Shown in pieces: positions 1 through 7,244 of a stretch of DNA of 9,188 bases (positions are counted from its first letter, which is position 1; each line of letters starts with the position of its first letter). A model generated the notes under the pieces. That model was given only the letters and a program-made list of their open reading frames with translations, was not told the origin of the DNA and ran no database searches. The position numbers and the translations under genes are program-made. Source of the DNA: DATAFT01 sp035544635 (GTDB taxonomy: Bacteria > Acidobacteriota > Thermoanaerobaculia > Multivoradales > Multivoraceae); NCBI GenBank assembly GCA_035544635.1, contig DATKDQ010000039.1, forward strand, positions 1-9,188, read 5' to 3'.

Positions 1-153
1 CAGACCTTCTGGGGCCTCGGCAAGCACCTGCTCGACCTGCCCTTCAAGTTCGGCCTGCCGCTGATCCTGTGGGCGGGGTTCTACTACGACTGGCTGGTGG
101 CCGGCGGCCGCGAGTCCGAACCTGCGCCCCAGCGCCGAGCCACCGCGCGCTGA
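1..153 (+). CDS. 3' end of a probable membrane protein (partial)
   Basis: An open frame enters from the left edge in frame 1 and stops at TGA 151-153, giving the last 50 residues of a protein. The visible part has one hydrophobic, aromatic-rich stretch (about residues 18-36, from FGLPLILWAGFYYDW onward) that could be a membrane segment. It is followed by a short, polar, Arg/Pro-rich tail of about 15 residues, which would be cytoplasmic by the positive-inside rule. I do not recognise the family and no catalytic motif is visible. Codon use has the GC-rich third positions of the neighbouring genes, which supports real coding. A hairpin 44 bp downstream and a 221-bp gap suggest it is not co-transcribed with SMC. 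The membrane assignment is inferred from composition alone. Confidence 0.55.
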   Translation, partial: QTFWGLGKHLLDLPFKFGLPLILWAGFYYDWLVAGGRESEPAPQRRATAR

Positions 154-196
154 ATGGATGACAGGATGCTCATTACCGTCCGCTGCCGCCGGGCAA

Positions 197-243
197 CGCC
201 CCGCTGCGGGGCGGCTCCGATTCTGCGGCGCGCCCCACGCCGC
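197..243 (+). terminator. Two GC-rich hairpins after the first gene, possible terminator
   Basis: Positions 197-203 (CGCCCCG) pair perfectly with 207-213 (CGGGGCG) across a CTG loop. A second stem pairs 225-230 (GCGGCG) with 238-243 (CGCCGC) across a 7-nt loop. They start 44 nt after the stop at 153. Neither is followed by a T-run, so an intrinsic terminator of the usual form is not shown. Some high-GC bacteria do use hairpins without T-runs, so the role is tentative. Confidence 0.3.
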
Positions 244-354
244 TGCTCTGGCCGGATGGCGTTCGAATCGAGTACCCTGTCACCAGTTTTCCACAAGATG
301 TAGTGGGGGCGGGATCGGATGCCACAATCAATGGTAGCGAGCGCTTGCGACGTC

Positions 355-363
355 TGGTATCTT
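355..363 (+). promoter_or_regulatory. Possible extended -10 promoter of smc
   Basis: TGGTATCTT fits the extended -10 pattern TG-N-TATNNT, with the hexamer TATCTT at 358-363. No convincing -35 lies 16-18 bp upstream, which an extended -10 can tolerate. Transcription would start about 370, leaving only about 5 nt before the ATG at 375. No Shine-Dalgarno is visible before that ATG, so a near-leaderless mRNA is plausible. Confidence 0.35.
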
Positions 364-374
364 GCACCCCATCC

Positions 375-3300
375 ATGCTGCGCCTAGACCGACTCGAGAT
401 CTCCGGCTTCAAGTCCTTCGTCGACCCGGTCGCGACCACCTTCTCGACGGGCATCACGGCCATCGTGGGGCCCAACGGCTGCGGCAAGTCGAACCTGGTC
501 GAAGCCCTCACCTGGGGCATGGGCGAGCAGAGCGCGAAGTTCCTGCGCAGCGAGCGCATGGAGGACGTCATCTTCAACGGCGCTCAGGGCCGCAAGCCTT
601 TGGGGATGGCCGAGGTCCACCTCCACCTGCTCGCCGATCCCTCCGTCGCCGCCGCGATCGACGGCAGGATCGAGATCAGTCGTCGCGTCTTTCGCACCGG
701 CGAGAGCCAGTACCGGATCAACGGCAAGCACGTCTCGCTCAAGGAGGTCCGCGACCTCCTCATGGACACCGGGCTCGGGCTGCGCGCCTACTCGGTGATC
801 GGACAGGGCCAGGTCGAGAGCATCCTCTCGGGCAAGCCACAGGAGCGCCGCCGCCTGATCGAGGAGGCGGCCGGCATCACCAAGTACAAGGCCAGAAAGC
901 GCGTCGCCGAGATGAAGCTCGAGGAGGCGAACGCCAACCTCGAGCGGCTCGAGGACGTGATCCTCGAGGTCGAGCGCTCGGTGCGCTCGCTCAAGCGTCA
1001 GGCCAGCGCGGCGCGGCGCTTCCGCGAGAACGAGGCCGAATACAACCGCCTCCTCGGCGCCGTCCTGCTGCGCCGCTGGGACGCGTTCGAGGCGAGCCTC
1101 GCCGAGATCCGGCGCCGGCTCGCCGACCTGCGCGGGCAGGAGGCCGAGCTGGCGGCGACGCTGCATCGCGCCGAGGCGAGCCTCGCCTCCGGGCGCGAGG
1201 CGACCGAGGCGCTGGCCGAGGACGTCGCCCGCCGCCACTCGCGACGCGCGGAGCTCCTCGCCACCATCGAGGGCCGCCAGGAGTTCGCGCGCGCGAGCCG
1301 CCAGGCGCTCGCGGACGCAGCCGACGCCCTCGCGCGCGGCCGCCAGCTCGCGGAGCGCCTCGACTCGGAGGGCGCTGCGCTGCGCGAGAGCCTCTCGCTT
1401 CGCGGCGCGCGCGAGGAGGAGCTCCAGGCGGAGGTCGCGGAGGCGCGGCAGGCGGTTTCCCGGGACGAGGAGGAGATGACGCGGGCGCGCGAGGCGATGC
1501 GCGACGCCGAGTCCGGGCTCGAGACGCTGCGCGCAGAGCTCCTGGTCTCGAACGCGCAGGTGACGTCGCTCCAGTCGCGCCTGCACCAGGAGCAGATCGA
1601 GAACGAGAAGCGCAGCTACCGCCGCGAGCACAACGACGTCGAGCTCACGCGCCTCGCCGAGCAGAACCAGGCCGTCGCCCAGCTCCTCGCCGAAGGCGAG
1701 GCCCGCGTCGCCGAGCTCACCGCCAGCCTCACCGCCGCCGAGCGGGCGCAGCACGAAGCGGCCGACGCCCTGCGCGCGATGCTGCGCGAGGAGGCCGAGG
1801 TCGGCGGGCAGCGCGACGCGCTGCGCGAGAGGCTCGCCGCGCTGCGCCAACGCGCCGAGGTCCTCGACCAGCTCGCCGCGGCCGACGAGGAGCGCCGCCA
1901 CCAGCTCGAGCAGGCGCTCGCGCGAGCCGGGGTGAGCGAGCCTGCCTTCCTCGCCGACCGCCTGCAGGTGCCCGACGGTTTCGAGCACACCATCGACCTC
2001 TACCTCGAGGCGTTCCGCGACGCCGTGCTGGTGCCGGCCGAGAGCGATCCGCTGGCGATCGCCCGCGCGCTCGAGAGCGAGGGATCGCGCGCCGAGCTGC
2101 TCTACCCGCTCAACCCGGTGTGGTCGGATGAGGCGAGTCGCGGAGGCGCCGAGCCGGCACTCCTCGGCGACGCCGAGCCGGCGAGCGGCGCGGGCCCGAG
2201 CAGCGAGCATCGTGCCCGCATCTCCGCGACGCGAGGTATCGGCGTGGCGCCCCCCGCCGACCCCGCGGTGGTCGGCGGCCTGGGCGAGAGCCTCCAGCTT
2301 CCACCCCAGTACGCCGAGAGCCTGCCCCCCGCGTTCCTGGTCTCTACCGCCGAGGACGCCGAACGCCTGGCGCGGCTCCACCCCGGCATCGCGTTCCTCA
2401 GCCGCGGGCGCCTGGTCGCCGAGGGCGGCCTCCTGCGCGTGCAGGGCGCCGACGCGCGCCCCGGCACCATCGCCCGCCGCCGCGAGCGGCGCGACATCGC
2501 CGAGGCCGTCCCCGAGCTCGAGTCGAGGCTCGCCGCCAACGGCGCGCTCCTCGAGACGCTGATCGGCCGCCGCACGCTCCAGGCCGAGCGCAGCCGCGAG
2601 ATCGAGAAGCGCATCGCCGGCCTGCGCCAGGACCTCGCGGTCGCGAGCGCACGAGTCGAGGAGGCACGCCAACGCTCGACCGAGGTCGAGAGCGCGCTGG
2701 CCGGTCTCGCGGCGCAGCAGCATCAGGTCATGACCGAGCTCGAGGGCGTCGCCGCGCGCCGCGAGCGGCTGCGCGTCGAGCTCGCCGAGCGGCTCGCGGC
2801 GCACGGCGCGCTGGAGCGCAGGTTCGACGAAGCGCAGGTGGCGCTCGCGGCCGCGCGCGAGCGGCGCGAGCTGGTGTCGACCGCGGGCGCCGGCCGGCGC
2901 GGGCGCCTCGACGTCCTCTCCGAGCGGCTCGAGACCCACGTCCAGGAGACCGCGCGCATGGCGCGCCAGAGCGACGACGTCGAGCGCCGGCGCACCGAAT
3001 GGCAGGGCGAGGAGCAGCGCCTGGTCGAGCGCGCGGCGGAGCTCGACACGGCGATCGGGCGCGCCGAGACGGAGCTCCAGGTGGCGCTCGAGGAGCGCGC
3101 GGCCGGCGAGCGCGAGACGATCGAAGGCGAGGAGAGGCTGCGCGAGAGGCGGCTCGAGCTCAAGACCATGGCCGACCAGGTCGATCGCCTCCGCGAGCAG
3201 CGCGAGTCGCTGCGCGCCGCGATCGAGGAGGAGCGCGTCGGTGAGGCCTCGGTCGAGCAGGACGCGGCGCACGCCGCCGAGACCTACCAGGAGCGGTTCG

Positions 3301-4076
3301 AGACTCCGATCGCCGAGGCGCCCCCCGAGGCACGGGTGCCCCCGGGCGAAGAGCCCCCGACGTCAGGCGCTCCCATGGGCTCGGGCGAAGACCACGATCT
3401 GCGGGCACTCGAGGTGCGGCTCGAGGAGGCGAAGCGCGTCCTCGAGCGGCTCGGCCCGGTGAACCTCCTGGCGGCGCAGGAACACGACGAACAGGACGAG
3501 CGCTACCGCTTCCTCACCGAGCAGCGCGCCGACGTCGTGCGCTCGGTGGAGAGCCTGCGGCGCACCATCCGCGAGATCAACCAGACCTCGAGCGCGCGCT
3601 TCCAGGAGACGTTCGCCGAGGTGAACAAGAGCTTCAATGCGGTCTTCGCCGAGCTCTTCCGCGGCGGCGAGGCCGAGATGCGACTGCTCGACGAGGACGA
3701 CATCCTCGAGAGCGGGATCGAGATCGTGGCGCGCCCGCCCGGAAAGAAGCTGCAGAACATCATGCTGCTCTCGGGCGGCGAGAAGGCGCTCACCGCGATC
3801 GCGCTCCTGTTCGCGCTCTTCCGCACCAAGCCCACTCCGTTCTGCATCCTCGACGAGGTCGATGCACCGCTCGACGACGCCAACGTGCTGCGCTTCGTGG
3901 ATCTCCTGAAGAGCTACTCGGCGGCCATCCAGTTCCTCATCATCACCCACAACAAGATCACGATGGAGGTGGCCTCCACGCTCTACGGAGTGACGATGGA
4001 GGAGCGCGGCGTCTCGAAGCTGGTCGCCGTCGACCTCGAGGAGATCCACCCCGAACCCCAGGCAGTGAGCGCGTAG
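375..4076 (+). CDS. smc: Chromosome segregation protein SMC
   Basis: SMC is the ATPase core of bacterial condensin. Two copies dimerise at the hinge, and ATP-driven head engagement loads them on DNA with ScpA and ScpB (not in this window). The 1233-residue protein shows the full architecture. The N-terminal head begins MLRLDRLEISGFKSF and has Walker A GPNGCGKSN at 32-40. A long coiled coil runs from about 165 to 515, the hinge from about 517 to 700, and the returning coil follows. LGPVN is at 1026-1030, the ABC signature LSGGEK at 1132-1137, and Walker B ILDEVD has catalytic Glu1161. Two oddities are a Gly/Ala/Pro-rich linker within the hinge (about 583-640) and a Pro-rich stretch in the C-terminal arm (about 976-1005). 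Length is slightly above the usual 1150-1200. I chose ATG 375 over the in-frame GTG 303 because the family begins at this motif and residues encoded by 303-374 look non-coding. No Shine-Dalgarno is visible. The gene stands alone and converges on the next one. Confidence 0.96.
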   Translation: MLRLDRLEISGFKSFVDPVATTFSTGITAIVGPNGCGKSNLVEALTWGMGEQSAKFLRSERMEDVIFNGAQGRKPLGMAEVHLHLLADPSVAAAIDGRIEISRRVFRTGESQYRINGKHVSLKEVRDLLMDTGLGLRAYSVIGQGQVESILSGKPQERRRLIEEAAGITKYKARKRVAEMKLEEANANLERLEDVILEVERSVRSLKRQASAARRFRENEAEYNRLLGAVLLRRWDAFEASLAEIRRRLADLRGQEAELAATLHRAEASLASGREATEALAEDVARRHSRRAELLATIEGRQEFARASRQALADAADALARGRQLAERLDSEGAALRESLSLRGAREEELQAEVAEARQAVSRDEEEMTRAREAMRDAESGLETLRAELLVSNAQVTSLQSRLHQEQIENEKRSYRREHNDVELTRLAEQNQAVAQLLAEGEARVAELTASLTAAERAQHEAADALRAMLREEAEVGGQRDALRERLAALRQRAEVLDQLAAADEERRHQLEQALARAGVSEPAFLADRLQVPDGFEHTIDLYLEAFRDAVLVPAESDPLAIARALESEGSRAELLYPLNPVWSDEASRGGAEPALLGDAEPASGAGPSSEHRARISATRGIGVAPPADPAVVGGLGESLQLPPQYAESLPPAFLVSTAEDAERLARLHPGIAFLSRGRLVAEGGLLRVQGADARPGTIARRRERRDIAEAVPELESRLAANGALLETLIGRRTLQAERSREIEKRIAGLRQDLAVASARVEEARQRSTEVESALAGLAAQQHQVMTELEGVAARRERLRVELAERLAAHGALERRFDEAQVALAAARERRELVSTAGAGRRGRLDVLSERLETHVQETARMARQSDDVERRRTEWQGEEQRLVERAAELDTAIGRAETELQVALEERAAGERETIEGEERLRERRLELKTMADQVDRLREQRESLRAAIEEERVGEASVEQDAAHAAETYQERFETPIAEAPPEARVPPGEEPPTSGAPMGSGEDHDLRALEVRLEEAKRVLERLGPVNLLAAQEHDEQDERYRFLTEQRADVVRSVESLRRTIREINQTSSARFQETFAEVNKSFNAVFAELFRGGEAEMRLLDEDDILESGIEIVARPPGKKLQNIMLLSGGEKALTAIALLFALFRTKPTPFCILDEVDAPLDDANVLRFVDLLKSYSAAIQFLIITHNKITMEVASTLYGVTMEERGVSKLVAVDLEEIHPEPQAVSA

Positions 4077-4078
4077 CC

Positions 4079-4148
4079 ACCGGCCGCTCACGCGGCCGGT
4101 AGGCGAGAGCCTATTTGGCGCCGCGGACGGCGCTGGCGCTTCGCGCCA
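4079..4148. terminator. Three tandem hairpins between convergent genes
   Basis: A perfect 9-bp stem pairs 4079-4087 (ACCGGCCGC) with 4092-4100 across a TCAC loop, starting 3 nt after the smc stop codon. A 6-bp stem follows, 4118-4123 with 4128-4133, then an immediately adjacent 6-bp stem, 4134-4139 (TGGCGC) with 4143-4148. They fill the 106-bp gap between two converging genes, where a bidirectional terminator would be expected. No T-run follows on either strand; the closest is the short TATTT at 4112-4116. The stems are plain in the sequence; terminator function is inferred. Confidence 0.5.
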
Positions 4149-4182
4149 CGCACAGATGCGACGCTGTCGCTCGGACCCGTTC

Positions 4183-5337
4183 CTAGTATCGAAAGATGGC
4201 GGCGGCGTTGGCCTTCTCGGGCAAGAGATCGCGTGCCACCAGCCGGATCGCCCCGCTCGCCCTGGTGGTCATCACCGCCGCCAGGTTGAGCAGCTCCTCG
4301 CACCCCGGCTTCGGCTGGTCGAAGACCTCGACCTTCCGCGTCGCCGGATCGAAGGTCCCCCACCGCCGAGCCCCCTCCGCGACGAAGAGCGTGTCGACGC
4401 GCCCGTCGAAGGCGGCGGGCACGACCTCGCGCGTGTTGGTCGACGCGCGGCCGGTGCCGAGGAGCTCGCGCAGACGTGCCAGCTCGCCTTCGAGCTCGTT
4501 CCCGAGAAGGCGATCCTCGACGATCGCCCAGCCCCGCGCGCGCAGGTCCTCCGCCGAGAGCGGCTCCGGGTTCCCCTGGATCACATCGGGCATCAGGTTC
4601 GGGTACCGGCTCACCTGCCGGTACATCGAGGCCACCGGCTCGGCCGCGGCGAGCACCATCGGGCGCGCGCCGTTGCCGATGATCGAGCGGATCCCGGTGT
4701 CGACGCGCAGACAGAAGCGCGACGCCTCCTCCTTCTCGGCCTCCCCCTGCCCGGCGCCGTGGCCATGGAGGATCGCGCCGGTCGCGCCGCCGGCTCCCGG
4801 GCGCACGGTGTGCGCCTGCAGCATGTCCTCCTCGAAGTCCGAGCCGACCGCGTCCGTCAGGTTCTTCGGCACGCCCGGGAGATCGACCTCGTCGATGTTG
4901 AAGCGATCCGCCGCGAAGAGGCGCACCTCATTGAGGCTCAGGGCGAGGACGAAGAAGCGCCGCTGGTTCTCGAGCAGCGGCATGAGCGGCAGCAGGTAGA
5001 AGCGCGGCCCGGTGACGAGAGTCTCCTCCACGCTCGACGGCAGCGTGTAGTGCCGGGCGAACCCGGGCGTCAGATAGACCGCCAGCCCGTCCTGAAGCGA
5101 GCGCCAGCGTCCGTCGTCGCCGAGCAGATCGTGCCCGGGACGCAGTGTGGCCTCGATCTCGTCTCGCTTCAGGTCGTTGCCCGAGAGGCGGCCCTCCGCC
5201 TCCCGCAGGAGGTTTTTGAGGCGGATCTTCGCCTGCTGGATCTCCTTCCCCGCCCGATGCGTGGGCAACAGTATGGAGACGCAGTCGCCTTCCTTGGCGA
5301 GGAGGGCGTCGAGATCGCTTCGCTCGATAGCCGCCAT
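4183..5337 (-). CDS. baeRF-family protein (bacterial archaeo-eukaryotic release-factor-like domain)
   Basis: The 384-residue protein resembles the baeRF families, bacterial relatives of the eRF1/Dom34 release-factor domain, probably the family 3/7 type. These are predicted from comparative genomics to act at ribosomes in rescue or stress; no activity is established for this group that I can name. Recognisable features in order are CVSILLPTHRAG at 19-30, the IRLKNLLREAE helix at 38-48, a polar loop with HGHGAG at 191-196, YPNLMPDVIQGNPEPLSAED at 245-264, a glycine turn LLGTGRA at 292-298, the strand RVDTLFVA at 313-320, and a C-terminal AAAIFRY that ends the protein as in relatives I recall. 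There is no GGQ motif, so peptide release of the eRF1 kind should not be assumed. No signal peptide or membrane segment is seen, so it is likely cytoplasmic. The ATG at 5337 is set by a strong Shine-Dalgarno 8 nt upstream. The gene is monocistronic, convergent with smc and divergent from the RCK gene. Confidence 0.85.
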   Translation of the reverse strand: MAAIERSDLDALLAKEGDCVSILLPTHRAGKEIQQAKIRLKNLLREAEGRLSGNDLKRDEIEATLRPGHDLLGDDGRWRSLQDGLAVYLTPGFARHYTLPSSVEETLVTGPRFYLLPLMPLLENQRRFFVLALSLNEVRLFAADRFNIDEVDLPGVPKNLTDAVGSDFEEDMLQAHTVRPGAGGATGAILHGHGAGQGEAEKEEASRFCLRVDTGIRSIIGNGARPMVLAAAEPVASMYRQVSRYPNLMPDVIQGNPEPLSAEDLRARGWAIVEDRLLGNELEGELARLRELLGTGRASTNTREVVPAAFDGRVDTLFVAEGARRWGTFDPATRKVEVFDQPKPGCEELLNLAAVMTTRASGAIRLVARDLLPEKANAAAIFRY

Positions 5338-5345
5338 AGGGCGCT

Positions 5346-5352
5346 CACCTCC
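5346..5352 (-). promoter_or_regulatory. Strong Shine-Dalgarno of the baeRF gene
   Basis: On the minus strand the sequence reads GGAGGTG, separated by 8 nt from the ATG at 5337. It fixes the start of this gene. It stands out because none of the other starts in the window has a recognisable Shine-Dalgarno. Confidence 0.8.
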
Positions 5353-5360
5353 AGGGGATG

Positions 5361-5390
5361 CCTCGCCAGCACACCGGGCGAGGTGGTGCT
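5361..5390 (-). promoter_or_regulatory. Competing hairpins in the baeRF 5' leader
   Basis: On the minus strand, hairpin B pairs CCTCGCC (5383-5377) with GGCGAGG (5367-5361), a perfect 7-bp stem with a 9-nt loop. Hairpin A pairs AGCAC plus ACC (5390-5382, one bulged C) with GGTGTGCT (5375-5368), 8 bp around a 6-nt loop. The two share bases and cannot form fully together. CACCTC at 5385-5380 is also complementary to the GAGGTG of the Shine-Dalgarno (5351-5346). The pairings are seen; a regulatory role is inferred, and chance pairing is common in such GC-rich DNA. Confidence 0.3.
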
Positions 5391-5531
5391 CAGACGACTA
5401 GGGTACTACGGGATTCCGCCAACGACTGCTCGGGGTAGTGCGCCCCCATACCGGCGGGTGAGGATGCCGCCAAGGCCCGCCACGCTGCCGCGGCGGACTG
5501 CCCGCAGCGACGCAAACGGCGGAAGGCCGGC

Positions 5532-5537
5532 TACAAT
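5532..5537 (+). promoter_or_regulatory. -10 element of the RCK gene, placing the transcript start at its ATG
   Basis: TACAAT is one mismatch from TATAAT and stands out in GC-rich surroundings. A start 6-8 nt downstream of it falls on G5544 or A5545, the first base of the ATG. No convincing -35 was found at 16-18 bp. There is no Shine-Dalgarno between this box and the ATG, so the mRNA looks leaderless. This box also argues against earlier in-frame starts. Confidence 0.5.
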
Positions 5538-5544
5538 CGGGCCG

Positions 5545-7224
5545 ATGGCGCGCCCCCATCGGCGCCTCCTGGCGCTCCTGATCGCGCTCGCGGTCCTCCT
5601 GATCGCGAGCGTTCTGCTCCACTTCGCCGGTGTCGACGGGATCCTCCTCGTCCTCACGGTCGAGGTCGCGGTGGCGGCGCTGGTTCTCCTGGCGCTGCCG
5701 CTCTACGTCGTTCCCCTGGTGGCCGAGCGCTTCGAGCATCGCCTGCCGGAGCGGATGCCAGAGGTCGCCGACGGCGTCCTGGTCTATCACTATGGGCCCG
5801 CGGTGACGACCATCCTCGACGCGATGGAGCGCGCCGGGCTCGAGCCGGTGATCCTCGAGACCGACGAGGGTACGGCGCGGGCGCTGATCGCGCGCGGCCG
5901 GCGGGTCGTGTTCGCGGCGGGCGGCGCCTCGATGGAAGCGGCTCACGGCGATGCCCGCGGCGAGGGGCTGCGTGGCCCGCTCGGCGACGGTCCCCTCGAC
6001 CGGATCGACCTCAGCCGCGTGCGCGCGATCGTCGCCAACGGCGGCGACCGCGCCAACGCCGCGCTCCTGCTGGCAGCGCGCAAGGCCGGCTTCGAGCGCG
6101 AGATCCTCGCGATCGCCGAGGAGGCGCACCATCGCAAGCCGCTGACGCTGGCCGGCGCGAATCGGGTGTTCGCTCCGCGGCAGGTGCTTGCGGCGGCGCT
6201 CGCCGCGCGCGCCAGCGATCGGATCAGCCCGCGCATCGTGGGCGCGCAGGCGCTCGGGCGCAAGCTCCTGGTGAGCGAGGTCAAGATCGGCCCGGGCAGC
6301 CCGCTCGCCGGCAAGTCGCTCAAAGGTGCCGACGTCGGGCGCCACCACGGCATCAACGTCATCGGCCTCTGGCGCTACGGCGAGCTCCACGCGCCGGTCG
6401 ACGCCGACGACATCGTCGACCCGCAGACCATCCTGGTCGTGGCCGGCTCACACGAGAGCGTGACGCGGTTTCAGGAGACCTGCGCGCAGCTCGCCGGCTC
6501 ACGGGCCGGCGGCGGCGCCCGGCACGGTGCCGAGGGGGCCGGCCACGGCGAGCGCAAGTTCCTGGTGGTCGGATACGGCGAGGTCGGCCGCACCGTGACG
6601 CAGATCCTGCGCGGAGCCGGCGAGCCGGTCCTCACCATCGACCCGCGGGGCGGCGAGGGGGTCGACATCCAGGGCGCGATCACCGACCCGCGCGTGCTCG
6701 AGTCCGGCGTGGTGAGCGACGCGCGCGCCGTGATCCTCGCCATGGGCGGCGACGGCGCGGCGCTCCTCGCCGCGCTCGCGATCGCGCAGCACGCACCCTA
6801 CGTGCCGATCCTCGCGCGCGTCGACCACTCCGAGAGCGTCGAGCGCATCCGCCGCGCCGGGGCCGACTACGCGCTCTCGATCAGCCAGGTCTCGGCGCAG
6901 CTCCTCGCGGGGCGCCTCCTGGGGCGGGAGTCGATCCTCATCCATCCCGCGCTCGAGGTGCTCAAGGTCTCGAGCGAGAGCCTGGTCGGCCACCACCCCG
7001 CCGAGCTCGCCGTGCGCGAGCGGACCGGCGCCTCGATCGTCGCGATCGAGCGTGGTGACGAGGTGATCGTCGCGCTCGAGCCCGCATTCACGTTCGTCGA
7101 GGGCGACGCCGTCTACGTCTGCGGCGGACCGACCGCGCTCCAGGCGTTTCTCGCCGCGTTCCCGGCGAAACCCGTGCGGCACGCGCCGAGGGCGATGGCG
7201 GCGAGCGAGAGCGCAGCGGTGTGA
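5545..7224 (+). CDS. Tandem-RCK (TrkA-like) protein with N-terminal membrane hairpin
   Basis: RCK (TrkA-N/TrkA-C) units sense NAD(H), nucleotides or ions and gate potassium transport. This 559-residue protein has two hydrophobic segments (about 8-27 and 33-60), then RCK-N1 (about 78-225), RCK-C1 (about 236-315), a Gly-rich linker (about 320-336), RCK-N2 (about 338-465) and RCK-C2 (about 470-545). The N-C-N-C order is that of TrkA. RCK-N2 has an intact nucleotide site: VVGYGEVGR with Gly343, Gly345 and Gly348, then Asp366 at the end of strand 2. RCK-N1 is degenerate, with VYHYGPAV in place of GxGxxG, and has about 20 extra Gly-rich residues near 123-145. The two membrane segments are joined by only about five residues, without pore helix or TVGYG-type filter, so this is probably not itself a channel. 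It could regulate a partner transporter not seen here. ATG 5545 is chosen because it follows a -10 box by 7 nt and opens directly into Arg-rich plus hydrophobic sequence. The frame stays open much further upstream, but there it is antisense to the baeRF gene. It converges on the next gene with 20 bp between stops. Confidence 0.88.
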   Translation: MARPHRRLLALLIALAVLLIASVLLHFAGVDGILLVLTVEVAVAALVLLALPLYVVPLVAERFEHRLPERMPEVADGVLVYHYGPAVTTILDAMERAGLEPVILETDEGTARALIARGRRVVFAAGGASMEAAHGDARGEGLRGPLGDGPLDRIDLSRVRAIVANGGDRANAALLLAARKAGFEREILAIAEEAHHRKPLTLAGANRVFAPRQVLAAALAARASDRISPRIVGAQALGRKLLVSEVKIGPGSPLAGKSLKGADVGRHHGINVIGLWRYGELHAPVDADDIVDPQTILVVAGSHESVTRFQETCAQLAGSRAGGGARHGAEGAGHGERKFLVVGYGEVGRTVTQILRGAGEPVLTIDPRGGEGVDIQGAITDPRVLESGVVSDARAVILAMGGDGAALLAALAIAQHAPYVPILARVDHSESVERIRRAGADYALSISQVSAQLLAGRLLGRESILIHPALEVLKVSSESLVGHHPAELAVRERTGASIVAIERGDEVIVALEPAFTFVEGDAVYVCGGPTALQAFLAAFPAKPVRHAPRAMAASESAAV

Positions 7225-7244
7225 GCGGTGTTCGGCTATCGGTT

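Noticed and set aside
303..374. In-frame GTG start giving SMC 24 extra residues
   Set aside because: SMC proteins begin at the MLRLDRLEISGFKSF-type motif. The extra residues look non-coding, no ribosome binding site precedes 303, and the candidate -10 lies downstream of it.
384..3272. Very long minus-strand open frame (962 codons) opposite smc, and a 589-codon plus-strand frame within it
   Set aside because: Both are shadows of smc, Leu/Arg/Ala- or Arg/Pro/Gly-rich without recognisable domains.
4156..5544. Continuous open frame upstream of, and in frame with, the RCK gene
   Set aside because: It is exactly antisense to the well-supported baeRF gene and its product is Arg/Pro/Ala-rich without family resemblance. 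GC-rich codons leave antisense frames open by chance. The -10 box at 5532-5537 and the hydrophobic N-terminus support a start at 5545.
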